Part shown: piece by piece, positions 1-8,149 of the stretch | Layout of the letters: the number at the start of each line of letters is the position of its first letter | Numbering within the stretch: the first letter of the stretch is position 1 | Assembly: GCA_021371955.1 (NCBI GenBank) | Contig: JAJFVD010000003.1 | Location: 372,001-436,000, forward strand | Source: Bacteroidales bacterium | GTDB lineage: Bacteria > Bacteroidota > Bacteroidia > Bacteroidales > UBA932 | Direction of reading: 5' to 3' | DNA: 64,000 nt | Notes under the pieces: generated by a model | Databases searched by the model: none | Told to the model about the DNA's origin: nothing | What the model saw: the letters and a program-made list of their open reading frames with translations, nothing else | Made by a program: the position numbers and the translations under genes

Positions 1-706
1 GGCTTTTTGCATAGGCTTCGCCCATGAGAAGTATATTGAGCTCCTTAATATTGTATACAGACATGATTAAACCGGGCAGAATGAGTGCGGACATAATCCA
101 TATCTGGTTTGTCGTGAGCCCCGAAAAGCTTCCCATGGTCCATACAACAAAGATTTTAAGTGCCGAAGAAGATGAAAAATACTGTAAAAGGGTTATAAGA
201 GCACTTGTTACGCTGCCCAGCATTATGCCAAAAATCAGCAGGGAGGTACTCTCTCTTAGCCTTGAAGAGACAAGAAGAATGAGAAGTGTAACTGCAAATG
301 CTCCGAACCAGGCAGAAGCGGCTATGCCCATATTCATAAAAACAGAACCTGAGAAGCTTATGCCAAAAGCAGAGAATCCCATAACAAAGAGCGCAACCCC
401 CAGTCCGGCGCCGGAACTTATTCCGAGAATAAAAGGGTCGGCAAGCGGATTTTTAAAAAGGGTCTGCATCTGAAGGCCGCAAACAGATAGGGCAACTCCT
501 GCAAGAAGAGCGGTTATCGCTTTTGGAATCCTGTAATCCCAAAGAATTTCATTTACAAAAGTCTGAGTTGAATGGCCGAAAAGTGAGTTAAAAATCTCCT
601 TGAGCGGGAGTATTACCGAACCAAGTGTCAAATTGAGCATCAGCAATATCAATAACGATATGGAAACAATCACATACTCCCTTATGTATCCTTTTTTTCG
701 CTTCAC
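1..706 (-). CDS. FecCD-family ABC transporter permease (partial, 3' end outside window)
   Basis: Reading the minus strand from GTG at 706 gives about 235 codons running off the window edge. The product is a polytopic inner-membrane permease of the BtuC/FecD family, which moves iron-siderophore, haem or cobalamin complexes with an ATPase and a binding protein. An N-terminal transmembrane segment is followed by the family hallmark NPLADPFILGISSGAGLG after a VCGLQMQTLFK stretch, then more hydrophobic helices. GTG 706 is chosen because no in-frame ATG occurs before the first membrane helix and an AAGG lies about 8 nt upstream. It diverges from tpiA. The substrate cannot be told from the permease alone, and its partners would lie beyond the left edge. 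Confidence 0.88.
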   Translation of the reverse strand, partial: MKRKKGYIREYVIVSISLLILLMLNLTLGSVILPLKEIFNSLFGHSTQTFVNEILWDYRIPKAITALLAGVALSVCGLQMQTLFKNPLADPFILGISSGAGLGVALFVMGFSAFGISFSGSVFMNMGIAASAWFGAFAVTLLILLVSSRLRESTSLLIFGIMLGSVTSALITLLQYFSSSSALKIFVVWTMGSFSGLTTNQIWIMSALILPGLIMSVYNIKELNILLMGEAYAKS

Positions 707-776
707 TGTAACCTTGTGTTCAATTTGGCCCCTAAGATAGTGCAAAAAAAGATAACCCTTTTTGTATTTTAATTGT

Positions 777-784
777 TAATTTTG
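777..784 (+). promoter_or_regulatory. -7 box of tpiA promoter
   Basis: TAATTTTG matches the Bacteroidota -7 consensus TAnnTTTG, 32 nt upstream of the tpiA ATG. A TTTG at 761-764 is too close (12 nt) to be a standard -33 element, so only the -7 match is claimed. Confidence 0.5.
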
Positions 785-816
785 CGACACTATACAAATC
801 ACTAAAATTCGTTCAA

Positions 817-1575
817 ATGAGAAGAAAAATAGTAGCCGGTAACTGGAAGATGAACACTTTGCTGCCGGAAGGAGAGCTTTTGGTTAAACAGATTGAGTTT
901 CTGACAAAAGAACTTGAAACAGATGTTGAAATTATTATCGCTCCTCCGTTTACACACATTGCTACTCTTGGAAAGTATATTAAGGACTATGAAATGAATG
1001 TTTCACTTGCTGCTCAGAATTGTGCCGATCAGGAGCAGGGAGCGTATACCGGAGAAGTATCTGCCAAAATGTTACGCAACTTGGGTTGTAAGTATGTAAT
1101 TCTTGGCCACTCGGAAAGAAGGGAGTATTACGGAGAAAATAGTGAGAGCCTTTACAAAAAAATCAATCTTGTACTTAATGAAGGAATGACTCCGATTTTC
1201 TGCATAGGGGAGAGGCTGGAAGAGAGAGAGTCCAGCAGGCATTTTGAGGTTGTTTCGCAACAGATTAAAGATGTACTTTATCGTCTCAGAGGTGTGGAGC
1301 TGGCAAAAGTTATTGTTGCATACGAACCAGTATGGGCAATTGGAACCGGCAAGACAGCAACTGCAGATCAGGCAGATGAAATGCATGCATATATAAGGAG
1401 AGTTATCGGAGACAAGTTCGGCGATTATTCGGAAAATATTCCAATTCTTTACGGTGGCAGCTGCAAACCATCAAATGCAAAGGAAATTTTTGGAAAAGAG
1501 GATGTAGATGGAGGCCTGATTGGAGGAGCATCTCTTGTCGCTCAGGACTTTATTGGGATAGTAAAATCGTTTTAA
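817..1575 (+). CDS. tpiA: triosephosphate isomerase
   Basis: This 252-aa enzyme interconverts dihydroxyacetone phosphate and glyceraldehyde 3-phosphate in glycolysis and gluconeogenesis. It has the normal single-domain TIM-barrel length. Active-site elements are all present: NWKMN with Asn9 and Lys11, the electrophilic His98 in LGHSERR, the catalytic base Glu170 in AYEPVWAIGTGK (the mobile loop follows), and the phosphate-binding GGSCKPSNA near residue 210. The stop codon overlaps the start of prmA (TAATG), so the two genes are probably co-transcribed from the promoter near 780. Confidence 0.98.
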   Translation: MRRKIVAGNWKMNTLLPEGELLVKQIEFLTKELETDVEIIIAPPFTHIATLGKYIKDYEMNVSLAAQNCADQEQGAYTGEVSAKMLRNLGCKYVILGHSERREYYGENSESLYKKINLVLNEGMTPIFCIGERLEERESSRHFEVVSQQIKDVLYRLRGVELAKVIVAYEPVWAIGTGKTATADQADEMHAYIRRVIGDKFGDYSENIPILYGGSCKPSNAKEIFGKEDVDGGLIGGASLVAQDFIGIVKSF

Positions 1576-2444
1576 TGGATTATATAGAGGTATCTGTCAG
1601 AATTACCCCTTACAGCGAAGATTATGCAGAACAGGTAATTGCCTGCATAGAAGAGCTTGGGTTTGAAAGTTTTTTGTCGGAAGATCCGGTTTTGAAAGGT
1701 TATATCCCTGAAAAGAACTTCTCTGCACAAAATCTGAAAACCTTGCTCTCTTCGTATTGCGGACAAGGGGATTTTTCCACAACATTCGAATATAATTTAA
1801 TCAGGGGAGAAAACTGGAACTCCCTTTGGGAGTCAAATTTCAACCCTATTGTGGTTGACAGACTATGCACGATTAAGGCAAGCTTTCACCATGGACTTCC
1901 AAAAACAAGGTTCAATATAACAATTGACCCAAAAATGGCATTCGGGACAGGGCATCACCAAACTACACACCTTATGGTTAAGGGCCTGATGAACGAAGCC
2001 GTAAAAGGAAAAAGCGTGCTCGATATGGGTTGCGGTACTGCCATCCTTTCCATTCTTGCAGCAAAGATGGGTGCTTCATCTCCTATAATATCCATAGATA
2101 TAGACCCGATAGCAGTTGATTCTGCAATAGAAAACGGAAAGAGAAACAGAGTTTCGTCAAAACTTAAGGTTTTTGAGGGAGATTCATCGATTTTGAAAAA
2201 GGGAGAGTTTGACCTCGTTTTGGCTAACATTAACAGAAACATAATAATTGCAGATATTCAAAAATATTCTGATTCTCTCCGGCCGGAAGGCACAATGCTG
2301 TTAAGCGGATTTTATTTTAAGGAGAAAGAACTCATTGCAGAAGCGGGGGAAAAAGCGGGTTTGGCTTTTGTTTCTTGTGACACATTGGACGATTGGGCTC
2401 TTGTAAAGCTAAGAAAGCTAAAAAAGGGTGAAACAGTGTTGTAA
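1575..2444 (+). CDS. prmA: ribosomal protein L11 methyltransferase
   Basis: The 289-aa protein is a class I SAM-dependent methyltransferase expected to trimethylate ribosomal protein L11. The PrmA signature FGTGHHQTT lies at residues 123-131. It is followed by the SAM-binding motif I VLDMGCGTAILSILAAKMGA near 148-167, an acidic motif II (SIDIDPIAV) and the ANINRN catalytic-loop equivalent. The N-terminal 110 residues form the substrate-recognition domain. Its ATG overlaps the tpiA stop, indicating translational coupling. The following tRNA gene has its own promoter beginning within the prmA 3' end. Confidence 0.95.
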   Translation: MDYIEVSVRITPYSEDYAEQVIACIEELGFESFLSEDPVLKGYIPEKNFSAQNLKTLLSSYCGQGDFSTTFEYNLIRGENWNSLWESNFNPIVVDRLCTIKASFHHGLPKTRFNITIDPKMAFGTGHHQTTHLMVKGLMNEAVKGKSVLDMGCGTAILSILAAKMGASSPIISIDIDPIAVDSAIENGKRNRVSSKLKVFEGDSSILKKGEFDLVLANINRNIIIADIQKYSDSLRPEGTMLLSGFYFKEKELIAEAGEKAGLAFVSCDTLDDWALVKLRKLKKGETVL

Positions 2445-2468
2445 GTTTAAAATTTTGTTTTACCTTTG
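2439..2468 (+). promoter_or_regulatory. promoter of tRNA-Leu
   Basis: TTG (2439-2441), a 19-nt spacer and TACCTTTG (2461-2468) match the Bacteroidota -33/-7 promoter. The -7 box ends 11 nt before the mature tRNA 5' end, so transcription would start just upstream of the tRNA. Confidence 0.7.
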
Positions 2469-2479
2469 CACTCCCCAAA

Positions 2480-2561
2480 GCGGGCATGGCGTAATTGGTA
2501 GCCGCGCCAGACTTAGGATCTGGTGCCGTAAGGCGTGGGGGTTCGAGTCCCTTTGCCCGCA
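2480..2561 (+). tRNA. tRNA-Leu (anticodon TAG)
   Basis: The acceptor stem GCGGGCA (2480-2486) pairs perfectly with TGCCCGC (2554-2560), with discriminator A at 2561. The anticodon stem-loop CCAGA-CTTAGGA-TCTGG places anticodon TAG, reading CUA leucine codons. The T arm GGGGGTTCGAGTCCC is intact, and a class II variable arm (TGCCGTAAGGCG) is present as expected for leucine. The length is 82 nt and CCA is not encoded. Confidence 0.96.
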
Positions 2562-2566
2562 CAGTT

Positions 2567-2605
2567 CAAAGCAGATACCCTTTGGGTGGTCTGCTTTGCT
2601 TTTAT
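2567..2605 (+). terminator. intrinsic terminator after tRNA-Leu
   Basis: CAAAGCAGA (2567-2575) pairs with TCTGCTTTG (2590-2598), extended inward by ACCC/GGGT, and is followed by CTTTTATTT. It separates the tRNA from tig, although the T tract is imperfect and read-through is possible. Confidence 0.7.
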
Positions 2606-2632
2606 TTGAAGAAGACAAAAAAATTGATATTT

Positions 2633-3958
2633 ATGAAAGTTACACAAAAAAATGCGGATGATTTAACTCTCATCGTCACGCTAAACATCGGGAAAGAAGA
2701 TTATACCCCAAAAACAAAAAAGATTCTGAATGACTACAGGAAAAATGCAGACATAAAAGGATTTCGCAAGGGGATGGCTCCAATTTCTATAATTGAGAAG
2801 ATGCACGGAAGGGCGGCTTTGGTGGACTCAGTAAATGCACTCATATCTGATGGACTGAATGACTATATCAATGATAACAAGCTAAATATCATTGGAGAGC
2901 CGCTTCCTAATGAGACAGAACAAAAGCCTATTGACTGGGAAAATCCTGCAGATATGGAATTTGTTTTTGACCTTGCTCTTGCTCCAAAGATTGAAATTAA
3001 CCTCAGTGCAAATGATAAAATCGTTTATCACGAAGTGACAATTACTAAAGAGGAAAAAGCAAAATACAGAACCAATATTCTTAAACAATTTGGTCAGCTT
3101 GGAAAGGCCGATGAAATTGCTGAGGAAGATTTTATAATTGCCGACCTTGTGCAGGCAGACAACAGAATCGAAGGAACTTATATCGCCCTTAGGTCTATTG
3201 AGGACAAGAAAATTAAAAAACAATTCATTGGCAAAAAGGCCGGAGATGAATTTGAAATTGACGTTAACAAAGCTTTTGTAAACGAAACCGACAGGGCAAC
3301 TCTTCTTAAAGTAAAGAAAGAAGAACTTGCATCTATAGAACCAAATTACACTGTAGTTGTTAAAGAGGTGAAGAGGTTTGTTGATCCCGAGGTTAATCAG
3401 GAACTTTTCGATAAAATGTTTGGAGCAGGCGTTGTAAACAACGAAGAGGAGTTTGATGCAAAGATTGTTGAAAGAATGAAGAGCGAATATGCACAGGAGA
3501 GCGACTATCGCTTTATGCTTGATGCCCGCGACTTCCTCATTGAAAAGGCTGCAATCGCTGTTCCCGAAGAGTTTTTGAAAAGATGGTTGTTTTCTGCAAA
3601 CGAAGGTAAATTTTCGATGGCAGACATTGAAAAAGATTTTGGCTTGTTCCTGAAGGATTTCCGCTGGCAAATGATTCGTCAGTATTTTGTAAAAGAGCAG
3701 AACATGCAAATTACAAAAGAGGAATTGCTTGAGCAGGCAAAGAAAATCGCTTCATACCAGTTTGCGATGTACGGTCTTCCAAATGTACCGGAAGAGCAAC
3801 TCACCCAATATGCGGAATCTCTTCTTACAAACGAAAAAGAGAGCAAGCGCATTTTTGACAAAGTAGAGGAAGACATGGTAATAGGATATGTGAGGTCAGT
3901 TGTTACTCTCGACAAAAAGGCAATCTCTATTGAGAAACTGCACGAAATGACTAACTAA
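2633..3958 (+). CDS. tig: trigger factor
   Basis: The 441-aa ribosome-associated chaperone binds nascent chains at the exit tunnel. The ribosome-binding signature appears as GFRKGMAP about 45 residues in, after MKVTQKNADDLTLIVTLN. The remaining length fits the PPIase-like middle domain and helical C-terminal arms, although the PPIase region is divergent, as is common in Bacteroidota. The frame is open back into the tRNA, but ATG 2633 gives the family N-terminus and lies past the terminator. It heads a tig-clpP-clpX cluster (10-nt and 1-nt gaps), a classic proteostasis arrangement. Confidence 0.93.
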   Translation: MKVTQKNADDLTLIVTLNIGKEDYTPKTKKILNDYRKNADIKGFRKGMAPISIIEKMHGRAALVDSVNALISDGLNDYINDNKLNIIGEPLPNETEQKPIDWENPADMEFVFDLALAPKIEINLSANDKIVYHEVTITKEEKAKYRTNILKQFGQLGKADEIAEEDFIIADLVQADNRIEGTYIALRSIEDKKIKKQFIGKKAGDEFEIDVNKAFVNETDRATLLKVKKEELASIEPNYTVVVKEVKRFVDPEVNQELFDKMFGAGVVNNEEEFDAKIVERMKSEYAQESDYRFMLDARDFLIEKAAIAVPEEFLKRWLFSANEGKFSMADIEKDFGLFLKDFRWQMIRQYFVKEQNMQITKEELLEQAKKIASYQFAMYGLPNVPEEQLTQYAESLLTNEKESKRIFDKVEEDMVIGYVRSVVTLDKKAISIEKLHEMTN

Positions 3959-3968
3959 TAAAAACAAT

Positions 3969-4643
3969 ATGGCTACAGATTTTGAAAAATATGCCAGACT
4001 TCACAGAGGCATCAGCGGAATGTCGCTGCACAGATTTAATTCATTGAAAAGCGCATACATCAATCCTACAATTATAGAGGAGAGACAACTGAATGTGGCT
4101 GCAATGGATGTATTTTCCCGTCTGATGATGGACAGGATTATCTTTCTGGGAGTCCCTATCACCGACGACGTAGCCAACATTATTCAGGCACAGCTTTTAT
4201 ATCTTGATTCAACCGAATCAAAATCGGATATTCAGCTTTACATTAACTCTCCGGGCGGAGAGGTTTATGCCGGCCTGGGTATATACGACACAATGCAACT
4301 GGTCTCTTCCGAGGTCGCTACAATTTGTACAGGTATGGCAGCTTCTATGGCAGCTATCCTTTTGACAGCAGGTGCAAACGGAAAAAGATCGGCTCTGCCA
4401 CACTCAAGGGTGATGATTCATCAGCCTATGGGAGGTGCAGAAGGGCAGGCGAGTGATATTGAAATCACTGCCAAGCAGATAGTAGGACTCAAGAAGGAGT
4501 TGTATGAAATAATTGCTCTTCACTCAGGAAAACCACTCAGGCAAATTGAAAAAGATGCCGACAGGGATTACTGGATGAAGGCCGCCGAAGCTAAGGAATA
4601 CGGGATGATAGACGAGATTCTCACTAAAGCAAACAAAAAATAG
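3969..4643 (+). CDS. clpP: ATP-dependent Clp protease proteolytic subunit
   Basis: The 224-aa serine peptidase forms the tetradecameric ClpP barrel that degrades proteins unfolded by ClpX. The nucleophile is Ser126 in GMAASMA, the general base is His151 in MIHQPMGG, and the acid is the aspartate in the DRDYWM region. The oxyanion-hole element [10 protein letters not shown] is present. The N-terminal 30 residues are longer than in E. coli. It sits 10 nt after tig and 1 nt before clpX. Confidence 0.97.
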   Translation: MATDFEKYARLHRGISGMSLHRFNSLKSAYINPTIIEERQLNVAAMDVFSRLMMDRIIFLGVPITDDVANIIQAQLLYLDSTESKSDIQLYINSPGGEVYAGLGIYDTMQLVSSEVATICTGMAASMAAILLTAGANGKRSALPHSRVMIHQPMGGAEGQASDIEITAKQIVGLKKELYEIIALHSGKPLRQIEKDADRDYWMKAAEAKEYGMIDEILTKANKK

Positions 4644-4644
4644 G

Positions 4645-5886
4645 ATGCCCGCTAAAATTAATGAATTCTGCTCTTTTTGCGGAAGAGGAAAAGGTGAAGT
4701 AGATGTGCTTATTGCAGGAGATATAGCTTCTATTTGCAATGAGTGCGCCCAGCAGGCACTGGACTACTCAAAAGAGGCGCTGAAAGTTAAAAAGGGAAAA
4801 GGAGCAAAGGCAAAAACTGCTTCCAAACTGCTTAAACCTAAGGAGATCACCGATTTTTTAGACCAATACGTTATTGGCCAGGACGAAGCCAAAAGATATC
4901 TGGCAGTAGCTGTTTACAACCACTACAAAAGAATTAACAGTCATATAGACGACGATCTTGATCTTGAAAAATCAAATATTCTTCTGGTTGGGCAAACAGG
5001 TACCGGAAAGACACTTCTTGCCAGGTCAATAGCAAAGATGCTCGATGTTCCTTTCACAATAGTTGATGCAACGGTTCTCACCGAAGCTGGTTATGTTGGA
5101 GAGGATGTTGAGAGTATTCTCACAAGATTGCTTCAGGAGGCCGATTATGATGTTGAAAGGGCTCAGCGTGGAATAGTTTTCATAGATGAGATTGACAAGA
5201 TTGCCAGAAAAAGCGACAATCCTTCAATAACAAGAGACGTTTCCGGAGAGGGTGTTCAGCAGGCAATGCTCAAGCTTCTTGAAGGGAGTGTCGTAAACGT
5301 ACCGCCTCAGGGTGGTCGCAAGCACCCCGAACAAAGAATGATAGCAGTTGATACTAAAAATATCCTGTTTATTTGCGGAGGAGCGTTTGAAGGCATCGAC
5401 CGGAAAATTTCGCAAAGACTCAACACTCAGGTTGTGGGATACGGAAGCAATAAAAAGCTTGAGAAATTAGACAGAAATAACCTTATAAAATATATCGCTC
5501 CACAGGATTTAAGAGCCTATGGCCTTATTCCTGAGATTATTGGAAGGCTTCCTGTCTTAACTTATCTTGAGGCTTTGGACAAGAAGGCTCTTCGCAGCAT
5601 TCTCACTGTTCCTAAAAATGCTTTGATCAAACAATATGTTAAGCTGTTTGAAATGGACGGCGTGAAACTCAAACTGGAGGATGATGTCCTTGACTACATT
5701 GTTGATACTGCAATTGAGTATAAGCTTGGAGCCAGAGGTCTGCGTTCCATTTGTGAAGCTATAATGGTAGATGCAATGTTTGAGACTCCGTCGCAAACAA
5801 AGAAGACGCTGACTATCAAACTCGATTATGCGAAGCATAAGATTGATAAGTTCACCGGTTCTTTACAGATGTTAAAAGAGGCTTAG
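4645..5886 (+). CDS. clpX: ATP-dependent Clp protease ATPase subunit ClpX
   Basis: The 413-aa AAA+ unfoldase selects and feeds substrates to ClpP. The N-terminal zinc-binding domain shows Cys9, Cys12, Cys31 and Cys34. Walker A is GQTGTGKT (116-123), the pore loop GYVGED follows, Walker B is IVFIDEID near residue 175, and the C-terminal sensor-2 region is [13 protein letters not shown]. Length and domain order are normal. The gene ends exactly where a 152-bp palindrome begins, which may serve as the operon terminator. Confidence 0.97.
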   Translation: MPAKINEFCSFCGRGKGEVDVLIAGDIASICNECAQQALDYSKEALKVKKGKGAKAKTASKLLKPKEITDFLDQYVIGQDEAKRYLAVAVYNHYKRINSHIDDDLDLEKSNILLVGQTGTGKTLLARSIAKMLDVPFTIVDATVLTEAGYVGEDVESILTRLLQEADYDVERAQRGIVFIDEIDKIARKSDNPSITRDVSGEGVQQAMLKLLEGSVVNVPPQGGRKHPEQRMIAVDTKNILFICGGAFEGIDRKISQRLNTQVVGYGSNKKLEKLDRNNLIKYIAPQDLRAYGLIPEIIGRLPVLTYLEALDKKALRSILTVPKNALIKQYVKLFEMDGVKLKLEDDVLDYIVDTAIEYKLGARGLRSICEAIMVDAMFETPSQTKKTLTIKLDYAKHKIDKFTGSLQMLKEA

Positions 5887-6037
5887 GCAATCTCTTCTGC
5901 CGGTTTACCTGTGCAATATATAATAGCTGACTCCCCTGTTCCACAGTTTTCCAGTTTGTATTACAAACCTGAGACTGTTTCACAGGGGAGTCAGCTATTT
6001 AATTATGTTGTATGATGTTTTGGCAGAAGAGATTACC
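5886..6037. repeat. 152-bp imperfect palindrome between clpX and a convergent gene
   Basis: The whole gap folds back on itself around position 5961 (TTTGTA-t-TACAAA). The inner arms AATAGCTGACTCCCCTGT (5922-5939) and ACAGGGGAGTCAGCTATT (5982-5999) are perfectly complementary over 18 bp. The outer arms from 5886 (GGCAATCTCTTCTGCC) and up to 6037 (GGCAGAAGAGATTACC) pair at 15 of 16 positions, and the sequence between them is partly complementary. It could be a bidirectional terminator, a fold-back mobile element relic or a processed RNA hairpin. Its arms do not resemble those of the other palindromes here. Confidence 0.85.
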
Positions 6038-6062
6038 CTCCGCTGCCTTACGGTTCCACTTT

Positions 6063-6998
6063 CTATTTTACCCGGAATAATTTATTCTTTAAATCGAGGA
6101 TCAGGATATGGTCTACGAAGTAAGCATTTCCGGCTATTCCCCAAACATTAAGAGATTTATAAATTTCATCCCAAAGCCTGTCTTTATCATAATAAACCCT
6201 TTCATTTTTAAGAACTTTTCCTCCTAATTCTATTGGCTTGTTTATTTCGAGTCCATAAAAGGTTATCTCCCGGCCCCACCATAAGGGTCCACTCAAAGAG
6301 TCGGTTATTACTGAATTTGATATTTCCAATGCACGTTCTTTCGATGTTACCAATGCGAACGGACTTGAGCCTGTGTCAAACATCAGCTTACAATCTTTAC
6401 CATTGATACGAAACGGAAGTTTTATTATTCCATTATTTAATTCAAATCCCTCTGCCGGTATGTCTTTATATTCAGCGGGCATACTTTCCGTTATAGCGAG
6501 CCTGCAGGATTTATAATCTATCACTAAAATTTTATTCAGGAACATATCGAGAGCGATGGTTCCTATATGTTTTGGAGTTTTTGAATGAAGCGAATCTTTG
6601 GGAATTTCTTCTCCAAAATTTCTATAATGCCAAACATCAAGTTTTAAACCAACTGTTCCCATTTGTAGATTTATATTCCTGAAAATGATATTTTTATCAC
6701 TTTGAATAGAGTCCAGTTTATTTGCTAAAGAAGGAAATTCCTTAAGATATGGCTTTATGGGTTTTTCGTAAAACTTTGTTCCGATAGTTCCTAAATCCAG
6801 CTGCATGGTGAAATCATACGGCAGGTCATCAATTTTTACAGGAATGTATATATACGCTTTATCAATATATTTCCCGGAAATAGTATCACCTTCCCAATTG
6901 AATGGAATCCATTCTAATGATTGTTTTTGTGAAGAACCTGTTAGAATTAGAAATGAGATAAAAAAAGATATAACCAGTTTACATTTTATATTTTTCAT
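6063..6998 (-). CDS. exported retropepsin-like aspartyl protease family protein
   Basis: The 311-aa protein has an N-terminal signal peptide (about 25 residues, ending near SSQKQ), so it should be exported to the periplasm or cell surface. The second lobe carries an aspartyl protease motif FDTGSS (Asp208-Thr-Gly210). The first lobe has a degenerate counterpart, DLGT at 68-71, where Thr is replaced by Leu. GTIALDMFLNKILVIDYKSCRLAI resembles the G-x-D-x-L-x-G/D-y segments of the gag-polyprotein-protease-like group. Whether it is active is unclear because only one canonical DTG exists. It is a lone gene with its own -7 box. Confidence 0.65.
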   Translation of the reverse strand: MKNIKCKLVISFFISFLILTGSSQKQSLEWIPFNWEGDTISGKYIDKAYIYIPVKIDDLPYDFTMQLDLGTIGTKFYEKPIKPYLKEFPSLANKLDSIQSDKNIIFRNINLQMGTVGLKLDVWHYRNFGEEIPKDSLHSKTPKHIGTIALDMFLNKILVIDYKSCRLAITESMPAEYKDIPAEGFELNNGIIKLPFRINGKDCKLMFDTGSSPFALVTSKERALEISNSVITDSLSGPLWWGREITFYGLEINKPIELGGKVLKNERVYYDKDRLWDEIYKSLNVWGIAGNAYFVDHILILDLKNKLFRVK

Positions 6999-7037
6999 AG
7001 CTGATCAGATGCGATATTTATTTAATAAAAGTCAACA

Positions 7038-7045
7038 CAAATATA
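7038..7045 (-). promoter_or_regulatory. -7 box upstream of the aspartyl-protease-like gene
   Basis: On the minus strand TATATTTG matches TAnnTTTG, leaving a leader of roughly 35-40 nt before the ATG at 6998. No clear -33 element is visible. Confidence 0.4.
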
Positions 7046-7153
7046 TGACAAAAAAGAATTCATTACGAGGGATTTAAAATATAATCTGCTGTATACTCAA
7101 GACTGTTATAGTGCCACGTGAACTTTGCGTGCATCGTTAATTAGATTAATTGG

Positions 7154-7161
7154 TAAATTTG
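7154..7161 (+). promoter_or_regulatory. -7 box of the nitrilase-family gene
   Basis: TAAATTTG matches TAnnTTTG and ends only 7 nt before the ATG at 7169, so the expected transcription start is at or next to the start codon. Confidence 0.5.
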
Positions 7162-7168
7162 CAGAACT

Positions 7169-8143
7169 ATGGAAGATATCAGGATTTCTACGGCTCAGTT
7201 TGAGAACCGGTCCGGAGATAAAGAATACAATCTCGGGGTAATTGACAGGCTGGCTGCTGAGGCGGCTGCTAAGGGTTCGGATGTTGTTGCTTTTCACGAA
7301 TGTTCGGTAACAGGGTATACTTTTGCAAGACACCTTAACAGGGATGAGATGCTCGAATTGGCAGAATTTATTCCGGAAGGCGATTCGGTCAGAGAGCTAA
7401 CGGCAATTGCCAGAAGAAATAACATTATAGTTTTGGCAGGTCTTTTTGAGAAAGATGCCGGTAATAATCTTTTCAAAGCTTATGTGTGTGTGGATAAGAA
7501 TGGCCTAATTGCCAAATTCCGGAAACTTCATCCTTTTATTAATCCGAATCTCACCCCCGGCAGCAGTTACTGCATTTTTGATATTAAGGGATGGAAGTGC
7601 GGTATATTGATTTGCTACGACAACAATATTGTGGAAAATGTGCGCGCAACAAAACTTCTTGGTGCAGATATCATTTTTATGCCTCATGTAACAATGTGCA
7701 CACCTTCTGCACGCCCGGGTTCCGGATTTGTTAATCCTTTATTGTGGGAGAGGCGAGGGGAGAATCAGGAATTGCTGAGGAAGGAGTTTGACGGTCCAAA
7801 AGGGAGGGAATGGCTCATGAAGTGGCTGCCGTCAAGAGCTCATGATAATGGAATTTATGCCGTTTTTTCTAATCCGATAGGGATGGATGACGACCAGCTT
7901 AAAAACGGCTGTTCAATGATTCTTGACCCGTTTGGGAACATTATTGCCGAATGTCGTGCACTCGGAGATGAGGTTGTTTCGGCAGATATTTCAGCCGACA
8001 AGCTTACACAGGCAGGCGGGTTCCGATATACAAATGCCCGCAGGCCAGAACTTTATAAAGAGATTATTGGCAAAGAGCACAAATCAGAACAAAAGGTGGC
8101 GTGGCTGGAGCCTGATCAGACTTCTCAAAAAGGCAATCACTAA
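7169..8143 (+). CDS. carbon-nitrogen hydrolase (nitrilase superfamily amidase)
   Basis: The 324-aa protein belongs to the nitrilase superfamily, which cleaves C-N bonds of amides, carbamoyl compounds or nitriles. The Glu-Lys-Cys triad is visible: Glu44 in AFHECSVTGY, Lys119 in KFRKLHPF and Cys149 in GILICYDNN. The Lys-associated and Cys-associated segments are well conserved, and the length suits a stand-alone amidase rather than a fused NAD synthetase. The substrate is unknown. The gene is monocistronic and convergent with the TonB_C/TPR gene 6 nt away. The -7 box position implies a leaderless or nearly leaderless transcript. Confidence 0.88.
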   Translation: MEDIRISTAQFENRSGDKEYNLGVIDRLAAEAAAKGSDVVAFHECSVTGYTFARHLNRDEMLELAEFIPEGDSVRELTAIARRNNIIVLAGLFEKDAGNNLFKAYVCVDKNGLIAKFRKLHPFINPNLTPGSSYCIFDIKGWKCGILICYDNNIVENVRATKLLGADIIFMPHVTMCTPSARPGSGFVNPLLWERRGENQELLRKEFDGPKGREWLMKWLPSRAHDNGIYAVFSNPIGMDDDQLKNGCSMILDPFGNIIAECRALGDEVVSADISADKLTQAGGFRYTNARRPELYKEIIGKEHKSEQKVAWLEPDQTSQKGNH

Positions 8144-8149
8144 TAATAT

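Noticed and set aside
24..473. Plus-strand open frame of 149 codons at the left edge
   Set aside because: The minus strand of the same region encodes a clear FecCD permease with family motifs, which explains it fully.
2882..3709. Long minus-strand open frame (275 codons) opposite tig
   Set aside because: It lies entirely antisense to a clear trigger factor gene, has atypical composition (many Cys, Phe, Lys runs) and no recognisable domain.
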